NCBI GenBank assembly: GCA_038373865.1
Contig: JAXGGA010003913.1
Location: forward strand, 31,542 to 95,541
Length of the DNA stretch: 64,000 nt
Direction: 5' to 3'
From: Uloborus plumipes
Lineage: Eukaryota > Arthropoda > Arachnida > Araneae > Uloboridae
The position numbers and the translations under genes are program-made. Below the pieces are notes generated by a model, which was not told the DNA's origin, ran no database searches, and saw only the letters and a program-made list of their open reading frames with translations. Shown in pieces: positions 58,901 through 64,000 of the stretch. How positions within the stretch are numbered: the stretch's first letter is position 1; the number at the start of each line of letters is the position of its first letter.

Positions 58901-61900
58901 TTTATCTTTTAATTATTATTTGTAAATCGCTATACGATGTATGATTTGATAAATCATACATCGTATAGAATCCTAGAATGAGATGGATTGTAATAATGTA
59001 AATAGAACGATTTGACAAACGTTCGGTATTATTCTTTCAAAAATTGTATGAGTAAAGTTTTTTAAAAAGTTCTTTAATCAATGCTGCAGGATGGGCGCCA
59101 CTGATTTACGTAATATCGTTTAAGAAAATTAAATATGTTTCAGATTTCTTCAGATATCACTATATTTTTCATTGCTTTTCGGCACAGATTCAACAAACTC
59201 TCTTGAAAATTTTTCACCAAGTTGGTCAAAAGCAAGATCGGTCTACCAGGTCGATTGCAGCTGAAATTTTGCTTCAGAGCAATCCAGAAGACGACGTGAT
59301 CAAAAGCATTTTAAGTACTTTGTCTGATCAAAGTGATGCCGAGCTTTCGACTTATATTACATCTAAAGTTATGAATCTCATGGACACAGAAGAAGGAATG
59401 AGGTATTAACTTTATCAAAGTATAATAAGGGGTATTATATAGCAATAAGTTAAGTTCGAATGATAATTTCATGAACATTGTTTGTAATGTTATTTTATAT
59501 TTCAATTGAAACTAGTTTTGTTGAATGTCTAGATCAAAGCTGAAGAACTTGTTGTCTGAGAAAGATATATCTCATTATTACTCTTTAGCCCAAAAGGGAT
59601 CATCATCAGCATTTAAGAGACCATTATTGAGTAAGTGTGATTTTTCATTATAATAAATTTTCTAATTGTTTTTGGCCATTCCTTTGTAACTTACTTTCCC
59701 GTAAAAGGTAAAGAAAGCATGAAGAGTGACTTAATTCATTTTAAAACTATCGCAAAGTCAAAAAAAGAAAGAAAGAAAGTCAAAAATAAATAAAATAACT
59801 GAATAAATATTGAAAATTTAAAAATTTTAAAGTACTGTTTAGAGATGGGGAAAATGTTTGCCTGTGTGTCTCCTACCCATAACTTATAATGCACAGTCCG
59901 ATTTGATCCAACTTTTTTTTTCTGCTCGAAAGATGTCGGCGAGAACACCTCACTCCCGTACGTGACTTTTCAATTTGAACAATTTCTGAACCGGTCAAAA
60001 TCCGCCCCTTCCCCCAATAACTTTTGAGTTCAGAGTTCGATTCGAATAAGTATTTTTTTTTTTTAGCTCTGAGAGGTATTTCGTTTTTAGAAATCGGAAA
60101 TAAACGCTGAATTTTTTTTTAATATTCTGTTTTAGATCATTAAGAGAATATTGATCAGATGCTAGAATGTTGATGTTTTGAAATGGGAAATAGGCTCACT
60201 TAGTTCCTGACTGAAGGAATACAAGAAATCTTGAAGATTGCCGGAAGATTCAGAGGTTACTCTGAATCTGGAAATAACCTCGAAAACGAGTTTAACTATT
60301 AATGCTTGTAGCTTCCATTTGGTAACAAACTTAGGGGGGGAGGAGGGGGCATAAAAGTGTTTACATTAAAAAATCTACCATTTTAGGATTCGAAACAAAT
60401 TTTAAAACCTATCAAAGCAGCGATTTTAGCATTGTCAATTATAATATGAAGTTATTACCAGCTCTTGCGAAGACAGGTTGTTTTCATTGCATTGTCACTG
60501 CAATGACAAAGAAACGACATTTAGAGAAATCATTTGCTTTTTGCGAACTGAACATCTATGACTGGAGCTACACTGCAAAAATGTTTTACAGTATGATACT
60601 AGCAGCAGAGGTTCAAGTTTGAAACTGTTCTCTGTAATAAGCTGTAAAATTAGCAATTTTACAGTTTATTAATGTAAAGCAGCAATTTTACAGTTGATTA
60701 GTGTGACATGAGTAATTTTACGGTTTTTTACTTTAAAATTAGCATTTTTTACAGTTTGTTACTTTAAAATTAGCTGTATTATACTGTAAAAGCAACCATC
60801 TATTTTTTACAGTGTAGCTACTCCTTTACTCAGTACAGTCGTATGGGATATGTCATTCCAAATGCCTGCAACCTTCTTTTTTTTTTCGCTCCCGCATTAG
60901 CCTGAGATTTGACGAGCTAAAAACAATGACTTTTAGATAAAGGAAGAAAGAGTTAGAAAAGGATTAGAAACTTTTGAATAAAGGAAGAACTTCTTCTTTG
61001 AATTCTTCGAAATAGATTTATAAAAAAAACCTTCCCGACATAGTTACAAAATCATCGGAAGTCAGAGAAGTATGACAAACAGCATTATGTCCATATGAGG
61101 CAGAAAAACTGTAGAGCGTTCTATTCGCGAAACCATAAAATTTCTCTAAATTTTTCAAGACTGTTTGGACCTCAACTATAAAATATGAGGTACATGTTAT
61201 CTGGATCATTAGATGTAAAAAGATAGGAGTAGTTTATAGTTGATTCTGTTTTAGTGTTCCGACTCATGTCATCTAACGCAGTAATTTTTTTTAATACGGA
61301 GGTAGTACTGGTGTTTCCCTGTAAATTTTTTGTATTGATTAGCTTCTTACCTGCTGCGGGCATAACGATACGCCTCGCTAAGCCGATGCGTTGACTATCG
61401 CGGTCGTATATATACACTGCAAAAAATGAACTGCTGTTTTTACAGTATGATACTGGCAGCCGAGTTCCAATTTAAAACTGTAAAACGCACAGTAATAAAT
61501 TTAAAAACTAGCAATTTTAGTTTCTCACTGTAAAGTTAGAAATTTTAGGTTATTGCCGTAAAATTTAGCTGTATTCTACTGTAAAAACAAAAGCATAATA
61601 GCGGCAGCAGAGGTTCCAGTTTAAAACTGTAAAATGCACTGTAATAAACTGTAAAAGTAGCAATTTTACTGTTTATTGCTGTAAAATTAGCAATATTGCA
61701 GTTTAGTACTGTGAAGTTAGCAATTTTACAGTTTAGTACGGTAAAATAAGATATAGACAGTTTATTACTATAAAACTAGCTGTATTATACTGTAAAAGGA
61801 ATATTCATTTTTTAGTGTACTCATTTCCGAAATACGCCTTTCTGTAATGCGCTGCTAAGCAGACCCATATGACTTTGGAATGTAATAGAATGTCCTTGAC

Positions 61901-63668
61901 ATTGTTGCCGATTCATTTACTAATCAAAAAATGAAGGGGCGAATACACCGCAAAACTGTGGGCAGATGCATAAATGCGTGGGAGCTACCGATTCAATTGC
62001 AACCCAAATCTTGGATATCAGTACATGGATAGTGATTTTAGAATGCTAAGAAAAATGTGTTTATTGCAGCTGCGGATGGCACGAACGTCACTTATAGTAT
62101 TGACATGGAAATGCTTGAAGGGGGTCTTCTCAAAAGGAGTGTTTTTGACGTGAACATTGAATCTGCCGAAGGGATGTCGAACCTTCTTACAGTTAAGTGA
62201 CAACTTCAATATCTTTTTTTTCCCGGAATTTGTAAGTTAAAATTATATTAATACGTGATGTATTGGCCCTCAGTTCATCTATAGCTTAGGTAAGTTTTAC
62301 ATATTTTCTTTAGCAAAGACATTTATTCTAGAAATTAATTTCTTTTTTTTTTCTTAATCCAGAAATTCCTCTAAAATTCAAAGGCTTGCTGCAGTACTTT
62401 TTCACTACAGAGAAATCAATTAGTTTTTTGCTCCGTACTCAGAGTTTGAATGAAATCCGTTATGTAGCATTAATGCTCTTACAGTCAGTTGAGAAGTAGT
62501 TTTTTTGTTACTCCGTTTCAAGTCCTGTAGAACTGTACTCTAGATGGGGTAGTATTACGACTGACAAGTGTACACTAAATCACTACAATCTCAAAATAAA
62601 ATAATCATCTCGTTATTCTAAGTATCGCAAACAAAATCCTCAATAACTGACTGAAAACACCATATTAGCTCCACATACAGCGTATTTAAACCATGTACAC
62701 ACCAACGTTTTATATGCGTAACCGGCTAAATAGGTCCGTATAAATGAATTCATACTTACAAACCATGACATTCTGTATTTAAACCTTTTGTTGTTTAGTT
62801 ATGATGAATTACCAAAAGAAAATACAACTCCGGATTTACAAAGGATACTCTTATGAATCATGGCAATTTGTATTTGAACCTTTCATTATTTAGCTTTGAT
62901 GAATTATCAATAAATAAATAAATAAATAGAAAATAAATAAAATCCGGATTTAAAAAAAATTATACTTTTAAGAATAATGGCAATCTGAATATTAACCCTT
63001 CATTACCTAGTCATGATGAATTCTGGAAAAAAATATAGTCCAGTTTTGAAAAATTGATACTCTCATGAATCGTGGCAGGTTATTTGAACCTTTCGTTTTT
63101 TAGCTATGATGAATTGAAGAGCTTGGAGGATGAAGGGGCTAAGTTACATTTTCAAAAATGAGTACTCTGTACAATGGTAAGCCATGGATACAGGTAAAAA
63201 AATAAAACTTGGTACATCAAACAATAGATGTCAATAGACCAATATTATACGCACACTAATGACAAAACCAGAAAACAAAAAAGCTACTACAACTGCAACA
63301 ATAAAGCTTTGAACTTCAATTACCCTCAATTTCTGTTTTGTCGCTAAACATTTTCATCTCCCAAGCCCATCAATTAAAAAAAAAAAAGATTTGAGCATAA
63401 CGCGTAATTTCTAACAGCTTTAATAAAATGGATGCCCCTATTTCAATGCGTTTACATAAACATTTTCTAGGTAGGCATGTTTGCAGAAGGGCTTGCGTCC
63501 TTTGCTGGTGGTTCTTCAGATGGAGACAATGATCAAAGCCCATCCGCTGGTATGGAATTGACTTTGCTTGGCTCTTCTCTTCGACCGTACATTTTCTTCA
63601 GTAGCACATCGGAGCTCATGAGCCATGCGTGGTCTGGTACAGCAAGCGAGCCTACGCCTGCGTTACAG
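37207..63668 (+). CDS. MTTP: Microsomal triglyceride transfer protein large subunit (partial at the 3' end)
   Basis: Endoplasmic reticulum lipid-transfer protein of the large lipid transfer protein family. It loads lipid onto apoB or apolipophorin during lipoprotein assembly, with protein disulfide isomerase as the known small subunit. Exons: 37207-37240, 41372-41559, 42187-42423, 42585-42701, 43197-43345, 44587-44678, (48967-49020 tentative), 50571-50731, 55302-55467, 58307-58417, 58585-58791, 59188-59402, 59533-59630, 62070-62191, 63471-63668. Family matches include VGHGLKAGVQVTLLWQSP, DISGHCDVSYQ, the NLAKLDSAL..FRSASKEDIL helix region, and KGSSSAFKR. Residues 1-272 form signal peptide plus lipovitellin beta-barrel. 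The 50571-59630 exons form the helical arch, and the last two begin the lipid-binding beta-sheets. About 190 C-terminal residues lie beyond the window. Between 44678 and 50571 the phase jump (1 to 0) and a gap of about 20 residues show that at least one small exon is not identified. Vitellogenin or apolipophorin is less likely given these motifs. Confidence 0.92.
37552..37735. repeat. Foldback repeat
   Basis: ACTGGTATTGAATTTAAAGAG, CAATCAGTAGAAAATCGTTGC on the left returns inverted as GCAACGATTTTCAAATGATTG, CTCTTTAAATGTAATACCAGT on the right. Arms of about 60 bp are separated by CTACTTTACTAC-type simple sequence. Confidence 0.75.
37760..37990. repeat. Dispersed repeat, copy 1 (inverted partner near 63120-63375)
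   Basis: AGTGCTTGGAAGATAAAGGG, GTGACAAAACAGAAATTG and CCTGTATCCATGGTTTACC recur as complements between 63120 and 63375. Both are intronic in MTTP. No ends or target duplications defined. Confidence 0.6.
38127..39402. mobile_element. Repeat element with seven GGGGTAATTCCTGGTCA words
   Basis: Ends AGGATCACCCGGGG and (complement) AGGGTCACCTGGGG are inverted. The 17-bp word GGGGTAATTCCTGGTCA, or a one-base variant, occurs at 38137, 38164, 38529, 38548 and 39212 on + and at 39189 and 39376 on -. The rest is AT-rich without coding sign. Lies in MTTP intron 1. Confidence 0.75.
39403..41371. other. MTTP intron 1, right part
   Basis: AT-rich. Two related segments (about 39770-39860 and 40025-40140, sharing AAGACCATTGTGTGTGAAAT-like words) look like a diverged tandem duplication. 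No exon seen before the acceptor at 41370. Confidence 0.45.
41372..41559 (+). CDS. MTTP: MTTP exon 2
   Basis: The acceptor is at 41370-41371 (TTACAG), or in the same phase nine bases later at 41379-41380 (TTGCAG). The first gives the better signal peptide. The exon encodes the first beta-barrel strands: YEAGVIHRYSYETKVLID, VVGHGLKAGVQVTLLW. Donor ACC/GTAAGT at 41560, phase 0. Confidence 0.88.
42187..42423 (+). CDS. MTTP: MTTP exon 3
   Basis: Acceptor TTTTAG ends at 42186 and donor GAG/GTATAT starts at 42424, both phase 0. It encodes 79 residues of the N-terminal beta-barrel, including CYFVLEDGIIKQFWDSS and a following helical stretch MKNLKRSIASILQF. These match the HGKVKEFY..NIKRGLASLFQ arrangement of vertebrate MTTP in order and spacing. 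Confidence 0.88.
42585..42701 (+). CDS. MTTP: MTTP exon 4
   Basis: Acceptor TTTCAG ends at 42584, donor GGG/GTAAGA at 42702, both phase 0. It encodes NDISGHCDVSYQ and later KRNC. The two cysteines (about residues 160 and 178) sit where the conserved beta-barrel disulfide of the family is expected. Confidence 0.9.
42978..43151. mobile_element. pogo/Tigger-like MITE
   Basis: 174 bp between TA dinucleotides (42976-42977, 43152-43153). The right end complement CAGTAGAACTCGCTTAATAG and the left TAGTCGATCCCGCTTATTAG are inverted repeats, typical of pogo/Tigger MITEs. Ends 45 bp before the MTTP exon at 43197. Confidence 0.75.
43197..43345 (+). CDS. MTTP: MTTP exon 5
   Basis: Acceptor CCTTAG ends at 43196 and donor AA/GTAATG starts at 43346, leaving in phase 2. 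It encodes VRSSTLQRVTTIGYETKK and a continuing barrel segment that aligns with the TSVTTYKIED part of vertebrate MTTP. A pogo/Tigger-like MITE ends 45 bp upstream of the exon. Confidence 0.82.
44587..44678 (+). CDS. MTTP: MTTP exon 6
   Basis: Acceptor TTCTAG ends at 44586; one base completes a lysine codon. Donor AAA/GTAAGT begins at 44679, phase 1. It encodes KSILLLEESTQNG and SFSQKNLEEVIEQLRNE, equivalent to the end of the barrel and start of the helical domain. Its phase does not fit the next strong exon at 50571, so an exon is missing between them. Confidence 0.82.
45528..47017. mobile_element. GGGTCATTC-ended element nested in the TACTGTC repeat
   Basis: Ends GGGTGATTCTACG and (complement) GGGTCATTCTACG are inverted. 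The outer repeat gives the empty site, showing a 4-bp duplication ATAT. The interior repeats the words CCAGGGG and GTGACAC several times (45675, 45697, 46024, 46192, 46389, 46825). It contains a second insertion at 46489-46730. No coding frame recognised. Confidence 0.8.
46489..46730. mobile_element. TTAA-flanked MITE, innermost insertion
   Basis: TTAA at 46485-46488 and 46731-46734. Ends CACTTTACCGACCGG and its complement are perfect inverted repeats of 15 bp. The right half has two to three copies of a unit of about 47 bp containing ATCGACGCCCGGTCGGTAA and CAAACGTCGA. Likely a piggyBac-type MITE from its TTAA target. Confidence 0.88.
47565..47630. repeat. TTATTG-type microsatellite
   Basis: (ATTATTGTT)n of about 65 bp in an MTTP intron; its complement reads as a poly-asparagine frame. 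Confidence 0.9.
48360..48920. repeat. Two homopolymer G runs
   Basis: G runs near 48365-48377 and 48884-48904 within MTTP intronic DNA. The stretch between is AT-rich; the frame 48579-48941 has no family likeness. Confidence 0.8.
48967..49020 (+). CDS. MTTP: Tentative small MTTP exon
   Basis: Open stretch of 18 codons (ETDIDASSLSKEEKSPRK) between an acceptor GGTAG (ends 48966, with pyrimidine-rich sequence before it) and a good donor AAA/GTAAGG at 49021. It ends in phase 0, matching the exon at 50571. It does not start in the phase that exon 6 leaves, so it would need a further undetected exon. It could be chance; no recognisable family motif. Confidence 0.3.
49888..49917. repeat. Poly-A run
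   Basis: About 30 A in a row inside an MTTP intron; possible retroposon tail, but no body recognised. Confidence 0.85.
50571..50731 (+). CDS. MTTP: MTTP exon: helical domain start
   Basis: Acceptor TTTGCAG ends at 50570, phase 0 entry; donor AT/GTAAGT at 50732, phase 2. It encodes LLDVLKKHQ, NLAKLDSALTFSKLLTSF and RSASKEDILNVL. These line up with the LSKAEAV..F..FIQHLRTAKKEEIL helices of MTTP. The 2.8-kb palindrome begins only 60 bp downstream. Confidence 0.88.
50792..53573. mobile_element. 2.8-kb palindromic (foldback) element
   Basis: Arms 50792-52150 and 52200-53573 are near-identical inverted copies of about 1.36 kb around a 49-bp loop. They begin GGGTCATTCCATTTTAAATC and end with the complement. 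GTCT flanks both sides (50788-50791, 53574-53577), fitting a 4-bp target duplication. The arms differ by scattered single-base changes and a small indel near the tips. Short frames inside show no family likeness. It lies in an MTTP intron, 60 bp after the exon ending at 50731. Confidence 0.9.
53618..54326. mobile_element. hAT-type MITE (TAGGGATGCACCGAT ends)
   Basis: The left end TAGGAATGCACCGAT and right end complement TAGGGATGCACTGATT are inverted repeats. The 8-bp flanks ATGAAGAG (53610-53617) and ATGAAGAA (54327-54334) are a target duplication with one change. It sits 44 bp after the large palindrome. No coding frame. Confidence 0.88.
54335..55301. other. MTTP intronic DNA, nothing recognised
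   Basis: AT-rich with a C run near 54410. No repeat ends or coding sign until the acceptor at 55300. Confidence 0.5.
55302..55467 (+). CDS. MTTP: MTTP exon: helical domain
   Basis: Acceptor ATTGCAG ends at 55301; one base completes Met. Donor GTG/GTAAGT at 55468, phase 0. It encodes PQILDLTAASGTKNSLDAV and the ERYLISISVLPRPESHVLK helix pair, matching the LPQLVDAVTSAQTSDSLEA region of vertebrate MTTP. Confidence 0.88.
55605..55888. mobile_element. Diverged relative of the hAT MITE
   Basis: Shares GGCGATCGCC, TTTTCGACATTGAAGTTC, AAAAAGGCATTTTAGA and TAGATTCGCCCTTG with the MITE at 35751-36031. The ends are degraded and I see no target duplication. In the MTTP intron 140 bp after the exon at 55302. 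Confidence 0.6.
56045..56170 (-). mobile_element. tRNA-derived SINE, copy 4 (diverged)
   Basis: Body GAGAGAGAAAGTACATATAT and tRNA-like head in reverse (CTGGATTCGAGC, ACTATACAAGGTAGCTGG). The A-box region is damaged (TGTTGACTATA). Right flank 56171-56254 matches the flank of SINE copy 2. Confidence 0.65.
56255..56571 (-). repeat. TACTGTC repeat, copy 3
   Basis: Same repeat as 29608-29920 but in the opposite orientation. Bounded by TACTGTC and GACAGTA; contains TGACGCATGCGTAAATACGC and TGGTAATATCAGAGAAGA. It abuts the same SINE-flank sequence (TTCACG) as copy 1. Confidence 0.75.
57621..57820. mobile_element. hAT-type MITE
   Basis: 200 bp with ends CAAGGGCGGATCC and GGATCCGCGCTTG (inverted, one mismatch) and a perfect 8-bp target duplication CTTTACAG at 57613-57620 and 57821-57828. 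The interior has GGGGGTCA words and their complement near the ends. Confidence 0.92.
58307..58417 (+). CDS. MTTP: MTTP exon: helical domain
   Basis: Acceptor AATAG ends at 58306, donor CAG/GTTAGT at 58418, both phase 0. It encodes 37 residues (SFAEKNEHDVKIKATLIS, LGAVLKTYAAR), equivalent to the IRETVMIITGTLVRKL helix. The cysteine pair that follows that helix in vertebrates is absent here. Confidence 0.83.
58585..58791 (+). CDS. MTTP: MTTP exon: helical domain with CxxxxC
   Basis: Acceptor TTACAG ends at 58584, donor GAA/GTAAGT at 58792, both phase 0. It encodes 69 residues including YLETQLRKC, SESC, YLHGLRNAAQPKSYGILLE and ALEALLALKSF, a typical MTTP/vitellogenin helical-repeat segment. The C-RSES-C pair has the same spacing as a conserved pair in vertebrate MTTP but lies one helix later. 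Confidence 0.9.
59188..59402 (+). CDS. MTTP: MTTP exon: helical domain
   Basis: Acceptor GCACAG ends at 59187, phase 0; donor AG/GTATTA at 59403, phase 2. It encodes IQQTLLKIFHQVGQK, RSIAAEILLQSNPEDDVIK and LSTYITSKVMNLMD. These match the VKKTLNRIYHQN..AAAAIILNNNP..MLAIVQDIL region of vertebrate MTTP almost helix for helix. Confidence 0.92.
59533..59630 (+). CDS. MTTP: MTTP exon: end of helical domain
   Basis: Acceptor TCTAG ends at 59532; one base completes an arginine codon; donor TTGA/GTAAGT at 59631, phase 1. It encodes SKLKNLLSEKDISHYYSLA and KGSSSAFKR. The GSSSA(F/Y) motif marks the junction from helical arch to the C-terminal sheets in MTTP. Confidence 0.9.
60571..60815. repeat. ACTGTAAA-word foldback repeat, copy E
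   Basis: Short copy: CACTGCAAAAATGTTTTACAG start, ATTTTTTACAGTGTA end. Lies in the MTTP intron between 59630 and 62070, 600 bp from copy F. Confidence 0.75.
61415..61819. repeat. ACTGTAAA-word foldback repeat, copy F
   Basis: CACTGCAAAAAATGAACTGC start, TATTCATTTTTTAGTGTAC end, with about ten TTTTACAGT/ACTGTAAAA words between. MTTP intron, 250 bp upstream of the exon at 62070. Confidence 0.78.
62070..62191 (+). CDS. MTTP: MTTP exon: start of lipid-binding beta-sheet domain
   Basis: Acceptor ATTGCAG ends at 62069 and two bases complete Thr. It encodes TYSIDMEMLEGGLLKRSVFDVN, matching [22 protein letters not shown]. The donor is ambiguous. ACA/GTTAAG at 62192 is weak but leaves phase 0, which fits the next exon and the protein alignment. 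AA/GTGACA at 62197 looks better but gives the wrong phase. Confidence 0.83.
63120..63375. repeat. Dispersed repeat, copy 2 (inverted partner near 37760-37990)
   Basis: GGTAAGCCATGGATACAGG, AATTTCTGTTTTGTCGCTA and ATCTCCCAAGCCCATCAATT match the complement of 37760-37990. It lies about 100 bp before the acceptor of the exon at 63471. Confidence 0.6.
63471..63668 (+). CDS. MTTP: MTTP exon: beta-sheet domain (last exon seen)
   Basis: Acceptor TTCTAG ends at 63470, donor CAG/GTAATA at 63669, both phase 0. It encodes 66 residues: VGMFAEGLASFAGG, then GMELTLLGSSLRPYIFF, SSTSELMSHAWSGTASEP. This aligns with [27 protein letters not shown] of vertebrate MTTP. The gene continues past the window. Confidence 0.9.
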
Positions 63669-64000
63669 GTAATACAACTCTTGAGCTAAATATTGTCTAT
63701 CTTTTTTCAGGTTTATTAATATTTTAAAGCATTGGTAAAAACATTTTTCATATCATCATGTTTTTTTCCCAGTGCCTCTATATCAAACCATTGCTTTTGC
63801 CAGTAACAAGGCTAGATAAAACTTTTTTTGTCATTAAATATTCATTTTTGCTCGCAATCCCATCTCCATGTTTTGATTATAAAAAAATAAACAAACGCTC
63901 AGAATCTTAAAAATTTCTTCCATTTCTTTGGTAGAAAAATCCTATTTCTAGCATCACTGTTCTTTTTTTTAGCGAAAAGTTCAAAATAGCTTAAAAGCAA

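Noticed and set aside
41372..63668. Vitellogenin or apolipophorin identity for the right-hand gene
   Set aside because: The shared fold makes this possible, but DISGHC, the NLAKLDSAL region and GSSSAF fit MTTP in order and spacing.

Overview
This is a eukaryotic, AT-rich, intron-rich nuclear window. Two conserved animal protein-coding genes can be read, both on the + strand, and both are cut by the window edges. Between and inside them lies a dense layer of transposon-derived repeats. Gene content and repeat style (tRNA-derived SINEs, Helitrons, Tc1, hAT, Harbinger and piggyBac relatives, many foldback MITEs) point to an arthropod. A chelicerate such as a spider is my best guess, but that is inference and not proven by the window.

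Left part (1-15563): the 3' five coding exons of a TGF-beta family ligand of the BMP3/GDF10 type. They cover part of the propeptide, a polybasic processing site, and the complete seven-cysteine knot ending in CSCR-stop at 15563. All splice phases agree. The 5' exon(s) with the signal peptide lie left of the window. Its introns hold ACTGTAAA-word repeats, a foldback MITE, a Helitron (7040-8733), an intact Tc1-like transposon (11129-12548, 343-aa transposase) and a 781-bp inverted-repeat element.

Middle (15564-37206): about 21.6 kb of intergenic DNA without a recognisable host gene. It contains a 3 x 121-bp tandem repeat, a TIR element, a Harbinger-like element with two opposed ORF remnants, tRNA-SINEs (one split by a hAT MITE), a second Helitron with two tandem arrays, a piggyBac-like MITE, an inverted pair of GTAGGG elements, and a small CpG-rich stretch with an RFX-type X-box.

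Right part (37207-64000): the large subunit of microsomal triglyceride transfer protein (MTTP). It starts with a signal-peptide exon at 37207. Fourteen supported exons and one tentative exon reach 63668, and the C-terminal part runs off the right edge. About 120 bp upstream of its ATG lies a DR1 nuclear-receptor element followed by a GATA site. Its introns hold a three-level nested transposon stack (45347-47137), a 2.8-kb near-perfect palindrome (50792-53573), a hAT MITE (53618-54326) and more repeats.

The two host genes have no evident functional link: one is a secreted signalling ligand, the other an endoplasmic reticulum lipid-transfer protein for lipoprotein assembly. No rRNA gene, functional tRNA gene, CRISPR array or bacterial-type operon was seen.
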